Source: an uncultured Collinsella sp.
Lineage (GTDB): Bacteria; Actinomycetota; Coriobacteriia; Coriobacteriales; Coriobacteriaceae
Direction of reading: 5' to 3'
Assembly: GCA_900541855.1 (NCBI GenBank)
Contig: UQLD01000005.1
Span: forward strand, 48,292 to 112,291
Length of the DNA stretch: 64,000 nt
Below are positions 1 to 8,037 of this stretch, one piece after another. The position numbers and the translations under genes were made by a program. Under the pieces are notes generated by a model. The model saw only the letters and a list, made by a program, of their open reading frames with translations, did not search any database and had not been told where the DNA came from. The stretch's first letter is position 1. Each line of letters begins with the position of its first letter.

Positions 1-1815
1 CGTCGCCTGGTCCCCGCCGTGGTGACCGTCGTGGTAGCGACCTGTGCTCTGTGCACCGTCTTCAACCACGTGATGCTCACCAAGATGCGCCCCGACATCC
101 TGCCGTCGCTGTTGTTCTTCAACAACTGGTGGCAGATTGCCCAAAACGTCTCGTACTTCAATGCTCTGGGCGACCCCTCGCCGCTCACGCACTTTTGGTC
201 GCTTGCCATCGAGGAACAGTTCTACCTGATTTGGCCGCCACTGCTGTTTGCCATGGTATCCATGCATGTGAGCAAACCCAACACGCGCCGCGTGGTTCTG
301 GGCCTTGCCGCGGTATCTGCCCTCGCCATGATGGTGCTTTACAACCCTGCCGCCGACCCCAGCCGCGTGTACTACGGCACCGACACCCGCGTGTTCTCGC
401 TGCTGCTGGGTACCTGGATGGCCTTTATCCCCGATTGCGACCTGGCGCCGGTGCGTCTCGCACATCGTTTGGGGCTCAATCGCCTGGCTGGCGCCGCCAA
501 GCACGGCAAAAACGCCGAGGGCAAGCCTGGCGAGAAGGCCGACGAATCAGCCGAGACCGCCCCGGCACAGCCGAGCGCCCTCGTGCGCTTTTGGTCCTCG
601 CCCGCGTCCATCGATGTACTGGGCGTCGTGGGTCTGGTTGGCCTTGCCGCCATGGTCGCGCTCACCAACGGCTACACCGCGTTCCAGTATCGCGGCGGCA
701 CACTGCTATGCTCCATCCTCACGCTCATGGTCATTGCCGCCTGCGTGCAGCCCCAGGGAATGGTTGCCCGCGCGCTGTCCGCCGAGCCGCTCGTGTGGAT
801 TGGCAAGCGCTCGTACAGCATCTACCTGTGGCACTATCCGCTGCTGTTGCTCATGAACCCGGTCGCCAACATCAACGATACGCCCTGGTGGCAATACATT
901 TTGCAGGTGCTGCTGGTGGTCGCCGTAGCCGAGTGCTCCTATCGCTTTATCGAGACTCCGTTTAGAAAGGGCGCCTTTGGGCGCACCGTATCCGAGTTCC
1001 GCGACGGCACCGCCACGCCCGCCGACTGGGCACGCGCGCACGTCCCCGTCTGCGCAGCCTGCGCTGTCGTGTTGGTCGTTGCACTGGGCGGCCTGATCTT
1101 TGTGCCCGAGACGTCTGCACTGAGCGGCGAAGGCGCCGAAGTTCTGAACAAGGAAGCCAAGAACACCGCGCCCACCGACCAGCAGGCGGCCGACGACACC
1201 GACAAGGACAACGACGGCTTCCCCGATGGCTCCTACGATCTGCTTATGATCGGCGACTCCGTGTCGCTGCGTGCCGTAGACACCTTTGACGGCGTGTTCC
1301 CGCACAGCCACATCGATGCCGAAAAGGGCCGCCAGTTCGATGCGGGCCGTGCGACATTTGAAGGCTATATCCAGCAGAACCTTGCCGGCAAGATCGTGGT
1401 CTTTGCCCTGGGCACCAACGGCTTGGTAACCGACGACCAGATCGACGCCATCATGGCCGATGCAGGAGATAAGCGTATTGTGGTGTTTGTGAACACGCGC
1501 AGCCCGCAGCCGTGGGTTGGCTCTACCAACCAGGCCATCGCCAACGCCGCCACGCGCTACAAGAACGTGCGCGTTATCGACTGGTACGGATACAGCGCCA
1601 ACCGCAACGACCTGTTCGATGGCGATGGCACGCACCTATCGACCACTGGCGTGACTGAGTACCTCAACTTGATCCACGACGCAGTCAAGAAGGACCTGCC
1701 CGTGCATCCCGAGGATCACGTCAACGATCCGCAGCCGGCAGCCGTCAAGTCTGCCACCGACGCACTCATCAATGCGCTTGCCTTCAAGCCGCACAAGTTG
1801 GGCACCGACAAGTAA
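1..1815 (+). CDS. Membrane acyltransferase-3 with C-terminal SGNH domain, 5'-truncated by window edge
   Basis: Probably O-acetylates a cell-surface polymer such as peptidoglycan or a polysaccharide (OatA-like architecture). The reading frame is already open at base 1 and starts inside the membrane domain, so the true start lies upstream. The acyltransferase-3 signature FWSLAIEEQFYLIWP is near the visible N-terminus, followed by several hydrophobic segments and a Lys/Glu/Ala-rich loop (about codons 155-185). After the last membrane span and an acidic Asp/Thr-rich linker comes an SGNH esterase-like domain with block I GDSV, block III GTNG and block V DGTHL, supplying the Ser, Asn and Asp-His residues. 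The length fits the fused OatA type. The substrate cannot be told from sequence. The gene is followed by a strong hairpin. Confidence 0.88.
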   Translation, partial: RRLVPAVVTVVVATCALCTVFNHVMLTKMRPDILPSLLFFNNWWQIAQNVSYFNALGDPSPLTHFWSLAIEEQFYLIWPPLLFAMVSMHVSKPNTRRVVLGLAAVSALAMMVLYNPAADPSRVYYGTDTRVFSLLLGTWMAFIPDCDLAPVRLAHRLGLNRLAGAAKHGKNAEGKPGEKADESAETAPAQPSALVRFWSSPASIDVLGVVGLVGLAAMVALTNGYTAFQYRGGTLLCSILTLMVIAACVQPQGMVARALSAEPLVWIGKRSYSIYLWHYPLLLLMNPVANINDTPWWQYILQVLLVVAVAECSYRFIETPFRKGAFGRTVSEFRDGTATPADWARAHVPVCAACAVVLVVALGGLIFVPETSALSGEGAEVLNKEAKNTAPTDQQAADDTDKDNDGFPDGSYDLLMIGDSVSLRAVDTFDGVFPHSHIDAEKGRQFDAGRATFEGYIQQNLAGKIVVFALGTNGLVTDDQIDAIMADAGDKRIVVFVNTRSPQPWVGSTNQAIANAATRYKNVRVIDWYGYSANRNDLFDGDGTHLSTTGVTEYLNLIHDAVKKDLPVHPEDHVNDPQPAAVKSATDALINALAFKPHKLGTDK

Positions 1816-1838
1816 CCTGCAGCGCAAACTTCCCACAT

Positions 1839-1876
1839 CCGGAGGGGGCGTCTGCCACGGCAGACGCCCCCTCCGG
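1839..1876 (+). terminator. Perfect GC-rich hairpin after the acyltransferase gene
   Basis: Perfect inverted repeat with an 18-bp arm (1839-1856 pairs with 1859-1876; 16 bp if a 6-nt loop is allowed), 24 bases after the stop codon. No good T-run follows, so termination would rely on the stem alone. Confidence 0.6.
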
Positions 1877-1879
1877 CAG

Positions 1880-1922
1880 TTAGGGACGTTCCTTATGTAC
1901 CGGTACCTAGGGACACTCCTGG
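1880..1922. repeat. Degenerate pair of GGGAC-core hairpin units
   Basis: Two copies of the dispersed core are visible, AGGGACGTTCCTT (1882-1894) and AGGGACACTCCT (1909-1920), separated by the palindrome GTACCGGTAC. The stems are weak here. The family is described in the findings. Confidence 0.5.
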
Positions 1923-2047
1923 CGCAGCCAATGAAGACCTCTACGGATGAATTCCAGGCCGCTCCGTCGCTCCAGACATCGTTTCCGCGCCTCGCGCCTG
2001 CCCCAAACAATCAAAACAAGCCCTTTTCGCCGCACCCTCAAAGGTCT

Positions 2048-2277
2048 GTGGGCAAAAAAGGGCAAATATGAGTACTGTTACCATTTTAGTAGCAGGCAAA
2101 ACCACCCAAAATGACGTCCGAGCGAACCCTACAACCCCCTAAAGCAGCCAACCTGACTGGTTTAAGGCGTATTGGAGCCAATTTTAATGAACATACTATA
2201 GGTTATGTTTATTATCTTCTTGAATGTAAATGCTATTCACTTAGCAACAGTACTCATATTTGGCATTTTTTGCCCAC
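2048..2277. repeat. 230-bp palindromic element with AT-rich centre
   Basis: The left arm from 2048 (GTGGGCAAAAAAGGG, then CAAATATGAGTACTGTT) is matched in reverse complement by an arm ending at 2277, with only a few mismatches over about 30 bp. The ~170-bp centre is much richer in A+T than its neighbours and holds no credible gene. Size and form resemble the elements at 44754 and 46280, but the sequence is different. Together with the hairpins on either side it fills the 540-bp gap between genes. Confidence 0.7.
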
Positions 2278-2306
2278 TGCCATATAACTAACACCCTATA
2301 GCAGAC

Positions 2307-2340
2307 AAAAACAGCCCGCAGCCCATCGCTGCGGCCTGTT
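2307..2340 (-). terminator. Rho-independent terminator of the magnesium-transport operon
   Basis: On the minus strand a 13-bp stem with one mismatch (AACAGGCCGCAGC and partner) is followed by a T-run, 19 bases after the stop of the NRAMP-type gene. Confidence 0.75.
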
Positions 2341-2358
2341 TGGAGTCCAAAAGAGGCG

Positions 2359-3621
2359 CTAAGCGCTGTAACCCATCGCCTGCAGAACAAACATGACGAC
2401 CGTGAGCACCGTAATCACACCGATAGTCGCCCAAGTGAGCACATTCCACACGCGGCCGTTGCGGTTAGTGCCCATAATGTGACGGTCAGCGGCAATAACC
2501 ACCTGGAACACCAGAACCACGGGCAGTAGCACGCCATTGATGACCTGCGAGGTCATCATAATCTGGAACAGATCGACGCCGGGCATAAGCACCAGCACGG
2601 CAGAGATACCGATGATGGCCGTAATGATGCCGCGATAGACCGGGGCCTCGTCCCAGCTGCGGTCGGCACCGCGCTCCCAGCCAAATGCCTCGCAGATAGC
2701 GCTCGACGTAACGCCCGGCAGCACGCAGGCAGCCAAGAAGCTCGCCGCGACCAGGCCCGAGGCAAACAGTACCGTGGACCACTGACCCGCAATAGGCTCC
2801 AGCGCACGGGCAGCATCGGCAGCATCGCTAATCTGAATGCCCGCCGGGAACAACACCGTACCGGTCGTGATGATAATAAAGCCGGCAATGACATCGGCGG
2901 CAAGCGAGCCGCTCACGGTATCGATGCGCTGCAGCACGATATCGTCCTCGCCCGCGTTCTTGTCGACCACGTTGTTCTGCGCCAAGAAAATCATCCACGG
3001 CGCGATGGTGGTACCGATCGTTGCGACCACGAGCGACACGTAGCTGGGGTCATTTTGAATGTTAGGCACGACCAGGTCGACCGCGACCTCACCCCAGTTG
3101 GGGCCAGCCATAAACGCGGCGACAATATAGGTCACGAAGACGCAGCTTACCAGCAGCAGAATCTTCTCGATGCGCTGGAAACTACCCGACATGGTAAGCA
3201 TCCACACCAGCAGCGCCACCAACGGCACCGAGATGCTCGCCGGCACGCCAAAGAGAGCAAGGCCGCTGGCGATACCCGCAAACTCCGAAATGGTCACAGC
3301 CGTGTTGGCGATCAACAGCGCCGCCATAGCAAGTACACTCTTGCGCACGCCAAAGCGCTCGCGGATGAGCGATGCCAGGCCCTTGCCCGTGACGCAGCCG
3401 CAGCGCGCCGCGGTCTCCTGCGTCACGATGAGCAGCACAGTCATGACGGGAAGCATCCAGAGCATCTTGTAGCCATAGCTGGCGCCCGCACTGGAATACG
3501 TTGCAATGCCGCCGGCGTCATTGCCCGAAAGCGCCGCCAGCAGACCGGGGCCCATAGCGCCAAAGATGGCCGCGATGGTCAACTTTTGCTTGGTGCCCGA
3601 CTTTTGCTTGGTATTTTGCAC
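2359..3621 (-). CDS. NRAMP-related divalent metal transporter, probably Mg2+ (NRMT type)
   Basis: Polytopic SLC11/NRAMP-fold carrier of about 420 residues. In classical Mn/Fe NRAMPs TM1 carries DPGN and TM6 carries MPH. Here the equivalents read DAGG (in SGNDAGGIAT) and APW (in GTTIAPWMIF), so the soft-metal Met ligand and the TM1 Asn are gone. That pattern is known for NRAMP-related magnesium transporters of Clostridia and Eggerthella, hence the Mg2+ call. The start is taken as GTG at 3621, because GGTGG overlapping the upstream stop gives a ribosome site, rather than TTG or other starts inside the preceding gene. It lies 8 bases after the MgtE-like gene and is surely co-transcribed with it. 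Confidence 0.85.
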   Translation of the reverse strand: MQNTKQKSGTKQKLTIAAIFGAMGPGLLAALSGNDAGGIATYSSAGASYGYKMLWMLPVMTVLLIVTQETAARCGCVTGKGLASLIRERFGVRKSVLAMAALLIANTAVTISEFAGIASGLALFGVPASISVPLVALLVWMLTMSGSFQRIEKILLLVSCVFVTYIVAAFMAGPNWGEVAVDLVVPNIQNDPSYVSLVVATIGTTIAPWMIFLAQNNVVDKNAGEDDIVLQRIDTVSGSLAADVIAGFIIITTGTVLFPAGIQISDAADAARALEPIAGQWSTVLFASGLVAASFLAACVLPGVTSSAICEAFGWERGADRSWDEAPVYRGIITAIIGISAVLVLMPGVDLFQIMMTSQVINGVLLPVVLVFQVVIAADRHIMGTNRNGRVWNVLTWATIGVITVLTVVMFVLQAMGYSA

Positions 3622-3629
3622 GCGACCAC

Positions 3630-5474
3630 CTAGCCAATGACCGACATGGTGAGCAGCACCGCAGCGGCGCAGTACGCTACGCACGAGATCATGACGGCAA
3701 TAACGTTCATGGCGGTGCCCGACGTGTTGAGGTCATGCTCGTCACGCCAGAACAGCACCATCAGGTAAATCACGGCGCTCATGTTGCCAACCAGGCAAAT
3801 GATGGCAGCGATATTAAAGGACCCGGTAAAGAGTTGCTCCTCAAACATGGGCGCATCGGGGAACGCGGCGGTGCGCACCAGCTGGGCGCACAGGTAGGTC
3901 ACGAGTGACAGAATCAGGCCCATGCCCGTGCTCTGGAAGAAGAACCCCAGATACGGCTTGGGCTCGTCGTCGTGACCGTCATACTCCAAGAAGTAGTTCT
4001 TGACGAACGACACCATGCGCGAGGCAGCAAGCAGCACGAGCGGCATGGCGCACATGGGGAACACCACCAGATGCGCGGAGCCGAGCGCCGTCCCCAGCAC
4101 CGTTGCCATGATGCACGAGGCAATGCCCCACACGACAACCCAGTACTGGCGATGCACAAACCAGCTGAGCACGTTCGTCGAGTCGTCCGACGCGCTATCG
4201 CCCGAGCCGACACCGGCGATCTGCAGGTCCTCCTGATGCTCCTCGGCGATAACGTCCATGGCGTCGTCGAAGGTCACGATGCCCAGGATATGACGGTTCT
4301 CGTCGCAGACAGGGATGGCAACCAGGTCGTACTTGGTCATCTCGTCCGTCACGTCTTCCTGGTCCTCGTCGGGCGACACGTAGACCAGGTCGCGATAGGC
4401 GAGCTGGCCCAGCGTGGCATCGCGGTCGGCCACGATCAACGTGCGCAGCGAGAGCACGCCGGTGAGCATGCCGCTCGGATCCTCGGTATAGACGTAATAG
4501 ACACTCTCGAAGTCCTCATCGAGTTTGCGAATCGCCTCGATGGCATCGCCGACCGTCGCCGTGGCGGGCAGCGAGACAAACTCCGAGGTCATGATGCGGC
4601 CGGCGGTGTTGTCCTCATAGCCCAGCAGGTTACGAATCGCCTTCTCCTCCTTGACGCCCATCAGGCGCAGGAGCTTCTCGGCCTTCTCGTAATCGAGCTC
4701 GTCGATCAGGTCGGCGGCGTCGTCCGGGTCCATCATGGCCAGCATCGACGATGCGTCCGTGTCGGACAGGCCCTCGAGCATCTCGGTCATAAGCTCGTCG
4801 TCATCGAACTCCGAGATGGCCTCGGCGGCCTGGGCAGTATCGAGCTGTGCAAACACCTGCGCACGCAGGCGCGGGTCGAGCTGCTCGATAATGTCGGCGA
4901 TGTCGGCAGGGTGCAGCTCGCCGAGCGTCTTATGCGACACCGAGAGTTGAATGTTCTTGGTCGAGCGATCGAGCAGGTCCATGTAGGACCAAGCGATGAT
5001 GTCCTCACTGAGCGGCTTGCCCAGGTGCTTCATAAAGCCTTCGACGATATGCTCGAGTGCGGGGCTGATCGCGCGTAGCAGACCGCGGGCGCCCACTTCG
5101 GCGCCCAGCAGGCGCAGCTGATTTTCGCCCGACATGGAAAACTTGATGTCGTTTACGCGCACGACTTTCATGCCCTGCGTGTCGACAATCTGCTTGTTGA
5201 GCACGTCGCGGGCAAGCAAGAGTTCGGTCGGCTGCAGGTACGAAAAACGGATTTCGGTGGCCGACGTCTTAAGGTGTACACCCGTCTCGTCGATACGGTC
5301 GACCCATTTGCGCCAGCTGATCATAAACGGCGTCTTGCCGGGACCGCGGAACGCGAGCGACGTCACGTGCGGAAAAACTTCGCCGGTAGCAATACCAAAA
5401 TCGTTCACCACGCCGAGCTTTTCTCCATCGACGTCCAAGACCGGCAATTTGAGCATCTCACTCAGATAATTCAA
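3630..5474 (-). CDS. PRC-barrel / MgtE-N / CBS-pair membrane protein, atypical MgtE
   Basis: 614 residues. Domain order: two PRC-barrel-like segments (about 7-80 and 90-140), an MgtE intracellular N-domain of helical repeats (about 175-285, including ADIADIIEQLD and DDAADLIDELD), a CBS pair (about 290-415) and five hydrophobic segments (about 440-614). In MgtE the N and CBS domains sense cytosolic Mg2+ and gate the pore. The membrane part here lacks the GGN-type pore motif of classical MgtE, so it may sense for, or partner, the NRAMP-type carrier encoded 8 bases downstream. The start is TTG 5474 with GGGGAG five bases upstream; ATG 5456 (Met7), one base after the stop of an overlapping mini-ORF, is an alternative start. 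Confidence 0.82.
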   Translation of the reverse strand: MNYLSEMLKLPVLDVDGEKLGVVNDFGIATGEVFPHVTSLAFRGPGKTPFMISWRKWVDRIDETGVHLKTSATEIRFSYLQPTELLLARDVLNKQIVDTQGMKVVRVNDIKFSMSGENQLRLLGAEVGARGLLRAISPALEHIVEGFMKHLGKPLSEDIIAWSYMDLLDRSTKNIQLSVSHKTLGELHPADIADIIEQLDPRLRAQVFAQLDTAQAAEAISEFDDDELMTEMLEGLSDTDASSMLAMMDPDDAADLIDELDYEKAEKLLRLMGVKEEKAIRNLLGYEDNTAGRIMTSEFVSLPATATVGDAIEAIRKLDEDFESVYYVYTEDPSGMLTGVLSLRTLIVADRDATLGQLAYRDLVYVSPDEDQEDVTDEMTKYDLVAIPVCDENRHILGIVTFDDAMDVIAEEHQEDLQIAGVGSGDSASDDSTNVLSWFVHRQYWVVVWGIASCIMATVLGTALGSAHLVVFPMCAMPLVLLAASRMVSFVKNYFLEYDGHDDEPKPYLGFFFQSTGMGLILSLVTYLCAQLVRTAAFPDAPMFEEQLFTGSFNIAAIICLVGNMSAVIYLMVLFWRDEHDLNTSGTAMNVIAVMISCVAYCAAAVLLTMSVIG

Positions 5475-5490
5475 TGGTGCTCCCCATCAT
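5458..5490 (-). CDS. Possible 10-codon leader peptide overlapping the MgtE-like start
   Basis: ATG at 5490 has GGAGG five bases upstream, a better site than the main gene has. It reads MMGSTIELSE, then TGA at 5460-5458, one base before ATG 5456 in the MgtE-like frame. This geometry suits translational coupling or a leader peptide. It could equally be chance, since only ten codons are involved. Confidence 0.35.
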   Translation of the reverse strand: MMGSTIELSE

Positions 5491-5690
5491 TATTCCTCCG
5501 GACGCGGCCGCATGTGCGACGTCCGGGGGCTTCTGGATATGTATACGCATGCGCGGGCGGCACGCCGCTCGACGCTTACACCCCGTGCATGCGCAAAAAG
5601 CACCTGCATGGGGTCATCGACTGTATGGTCGAGGTTTGGATTTCACCTGTAACCTTTCTCTTGACCCTCATTAACCGCAGTAACTATAGC
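5475..5690 (-). promoter_or_regulatory. Promoter and structured leader of the magnesium-transport operon (candidate riboswitch)
   Basis: An extended -10 (TGC followed by TATAGT, 5691-5683, minus strand) would start a leader of about 200 nt. Pairings seen: P1 GGGTCA (5667-5662) with TGACCC (5616-5611), enclosing P2 AGGTT/AACCT and P3 CGAC/GTCG. P4 is a long hairpin, 5613-5581, with a five-T loop. P1 and P4 share bases 5611-5613, so they exclude each other. A last hairpin (5526-5498) overlaps the GGAGG ribosome site at 5499-5495. I could not match it to the M-box or another known class. Confidence 0.5.
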
Positions 5691-5765
5691 ATCAGCATCG
5701 CCCTGCGGCATCGAATTTATGCGCTGCACATTGCAGGCATACCAAACGCTGACGCATCCGTGACA

Positions 5766-5794
5766 TAGTCATTGGGGACGTTCTTAAATGACTA
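5766..5794. repeat. GGGGAC-core hairpin unit
   Basis: TAGTCATT, core GGGGACGTTCTTA, then AATGACTA: perfect 8-bp arms around a 13-nt loop. A second AATGACTA (5798-5805) overlaps the TAG stop of the deacetylase-like gene. Same family as units at 14 kb, 47 kb, 54-56 kb and 58.5 kb. Confidence 0.8.
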
Positions 5795-5802
5795 CCCAAT
5801 GA

Positions 5803-7209
5803 CTACTCTGTGGTATCTTCGTCCTCGGCAAGCTGGGGGAACACGGCGTCCTTGGGCATGGTGACCTTCGTCAGCGAGGTGAGCTTTTTGCTCAGCGACG
5901 TGTCCGTCTTGACCAGGTCGCTGAGCGTCACGATCTTGTAGCCGTCGGCAATGAGGCCGTCGATAATCTGCGGCAGCGCCTCGAGCATCTGCTCGGCGCA
6001 TTCGTCTCTATCGGTGAGCAGCACGATATTGCCCGGCGTCACCGAATCGAGCACCGTCGAGACTTGCTCGTCGGCACCGTTGAGCAGCCAGTCGCCCGAG
6101 TCAATATTCCACGAGACCACGGCGGAGACCAGGTCCATCGCATCAATCCAGTTTTGCTCGTCAAAGGCAGCGTAGGGAGCACGCAGTAGCATCGTCTTCA
6201 CGCCGGTCGCCGACTTAATCGCATCGGTGCCTTTCGTGATCTGCTCGCGTACCGCCTCACGGTCCTGGTCCTTGAGCGAATCGTCGCTGTAGCTGTTGGA
6301 TCCGATCTCGCACCCGGCATCGACAATCGCCTTGGCCGTGGCAGGAGAGGCCTCGACCGCATCGCCCGAAAGGAAGAACGTCGCGGTGACGCCCTTTTCC
6401 TTGAGCACCTGCAAGATCTGCTTGGTAGCGCCGCTCGGACCCTCGTCAAACGTCAGCGCCACATACTTTTCGTTACCCTTGGGCGCCACGCTGGCGCACG
6501 CAACGACGCAATCGGTGGCGGGCACAACCTCGCCGCGGTCTTGCGTCTTGCCCGACTGCTCACCAACCCACACCTCGGAGCGGCCCTGGACACCCCACGT
6601 CTGCACATACTCGATAGCGCCCGTACCCTCGACCTTGAGCTTGGGCTCGATAACCGTAGCCTGAACCTCGTGCTTCTCGTAGGTGTTACGGCCATCCTTG
6701 ACCGTCACCTTCTCGCCGCCCTCAAGCTCGCGGCTGTCCCATTTGCCCTGCTTCACGCGCTTGCCGTCGACCTTCACCGACAGCTTTTCGCCCCCATGGC
6801 GCTTGAGCACGCTGTCATCGACGGCCAGCAGGTCGCCTGCGTCGTAGGTGTCAGTCAACTCCTGGTCGTCGATGAGATTCTGCAGCGTAGAGCCCACACG
6901 CACCGCGGTCTTCTGGCCGTTGAGCTCCACGTCCACACTGCGGTTGACGTAGCCCACGACGGCAGCGATAAACAGCACGAGCGCACAACCCACGGCAATG
7001 AGCGCATAGGGCAGGCGAGACGAACGACGGGGCGTACGGCTGTTGCCGATGCGAGCGCTGCGGTCGCTAAAGCCGCGGCTATGGTTGAGATACATCGCGC
7101 CGGGCTTACGGTGACGCTTGCGCTGACCGCTGGGCAGCTGCCCCAGGTCGCGGCGCGCCGTCGGACGCGCACCCGAACGCCCGTTTAAGTTGGATCCGTT
7201 TTGGCGCAT
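5803..7209 (-). CDS. Membrane-anchored polysaccharide deacetylase-like protein, likely catalytically dead
   Basis: 468 residues: a basic N-terminal tail, one transmembrane anchor (about 68-88), an extracellular region with beta-rich repeats (about 90-240) and a NodB fold (about 248-440). Motif 1 reads TFDEGPS (253-259) where TFDDGPS is usual. The metal-binding HxxxH motif reads NSYSD (305-309), so both histidines are missing. The RAPY motif (343-346) is kept. The final LxHD motif reads LLTD, with the catalytic His replaced. NodB enzymes remove acetyl groups from chitin, peptidoglycan or xylan using a metal held by those residues. This one more likely binds glycan or acts as a scaffold. ATG 7209 has GGGAGG upstream. 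Confidence 0.8.
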   Translation of the reverse strand: MRQNGSNLNGRSGARPTARRDLGQLPSGQRKRHRKPGAMYLNHSRGFSDRSARIGNSRTPRRSSRLPYALIAVGCALVLFIAAVVGYVNRSVDVELNGQKTAVRVGSTLQNLIDDQELTDTYDAGDLLAVDDSVLKRHGGEKLSVKVDGKRVKQGKWDSRELEGGEKVTVKDGRNTYEKHEVQATVIEPKLKVEGTGAIEYVQTWGVQGRSEVWVGEQSGKTQDRGEVVPATDCVVACASVAPKGNEKYVALTFDEGPSGATKQILQVLKEKGVTATFFLSGDAVEASPATAKAIVDAGCEIGSNSYSDDSLKDQDREAVREQITKGTDAIKSATGVKTMLLRAPYAAFDEQNWIDAMDLVSAVVSWNIDSGDWLLNGADEQVSTVLDSVTPGNIVLLTDRDECAEQMLEALPQIIDGLIADGYKIVTLSDLVKTDTSLSKKLTSLTKVTMPKDAVFPQLAEDEDTTE

Positions 7210-7230
7210 GTGCCCTCCCCCATAAACACA

Positions 7231-7260
7231 GCAAGCCGGAGCAACAGGTCTCCGGCTTGC
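7231..7260 (-). terminator. Hairpin after the PRC-barrel gene
   Basis: Perfect 11-bp stem (7231-7241 with 7250-7260), 21 bases after the PRC-barrel gene stop on the minus strand. Only a weak T-rich stretch follows. Confidence 0.5.
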
Positions 7261-7281
7261 CTCCCATCATTTGGTACGTCG

Positions 7282-8037
7282 CTATTTTGTAGCTTTTGAC
7301 GAGCCTCCGCTCGCCTTTTGGTATTCGTCCTTAAAGGCCTTGAACATGCCGCGCGTCTTGCCGAGCTGCTTGCCCAGTGCGCGACTGCCCTTGTCCACGG
7401 CAACCGATCCCTTGTCGTCGAGCACCTTGGCGCCCTTTTTGACCTTGTCGCCCACCACGACGCTGGCCTCGGCGGCCTTGGCAGCCGCACCGCCCGAATA
7501 CCCGAGCGACTTGACCTCGTCCGAAACAATCATCGCGCCGTCCGCATAGCCGCGCAGCATCGTCGGCGGCACCTGCGTGTCACCAACCAAAACACTCGAA
7601 GCAGCACCGGCGGTCACATAGAATGCCTGCACGATGCCCGAGCGTGGCTTGAACTCAACGTCCGAGCAATAGCCCACGACGTCGCCTGATTCCGTGCGCA
7701 CGTCCATACCGACCCAGATGATGCAATCGTCCAGGTTGATGTCGAGGCGCTTGGCAGCGGCGGCATCGTACGTGTCCTTGACGTCATCGACCGCAATGGC
7801 GCCCTCGTAGACACCAATGGCGTCGAGCGCTACGAATCGGTCGGGGCGCTCGATCATGCCCGCGATATCAGACTGGCGGACCATAAAGCCGACCACGCGC
7901 GTACCGCCCGGGGTAAAGACCGGAAAGTGAATCTTTCCGAGCTTTTTAGGGCTGCGCGGCGTGCCGTCCTTTTTGATGCGCTTGTCCTCGGTAGGCTTGC
8001 GATAGATCTTGGCGCCGACAAAATCCCCGGCGCGCAT
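7282..8037 (-). CDS. PRC-barrel domain protein
   Basis: 251 residues, cytoplasmic. A PRC-barrel-like beta domain is visible about 105-160 (GDVVGYCSDVEF is the typical Gly-rich strand pattern), and a similar strand set precedes it at 30-100. The C-terminal 70 residues are Lys/Ala/Gly-rich, probably helical or disordered. PRC barrels occur in RNA-processing and membrane-associated adaptor proteins, so no specific role can be assigned. Its ATG overlaps the stop of the YtxH gene in a TAATG junction, implying translational coupling. Confidence 0.7.
   Translation of the reverse strand: MRAGDFVGAKIYRKPTEDKRIKKDGTPRSPKKLGKIHFPVFTPGGTRVVGFMVRQSDIAGMIERPDRFVALDAIGVYEGAIAVDDVKDTYDAAAAKRLDINLDDCIIWVGMDVRTESGDVVGYCSDVEFKPRSGIVQAFYVTAGAASSVLVGDTQVPPTMLRGYADGAMIVSDEVKSLGYSGGAAAKAAEASVVVGDKVKKGAKVLDDKGSVAVDKGSRALGKQLGKTRGMFKAFKDEYQKASGGSSKATK

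Noticed and set aside
5475..5690. M-box (ykoK) magnesium riboswitch
   Set aside because: The context is right, but I could not find the conserved M-box segments; only the pairing architecture is supported.
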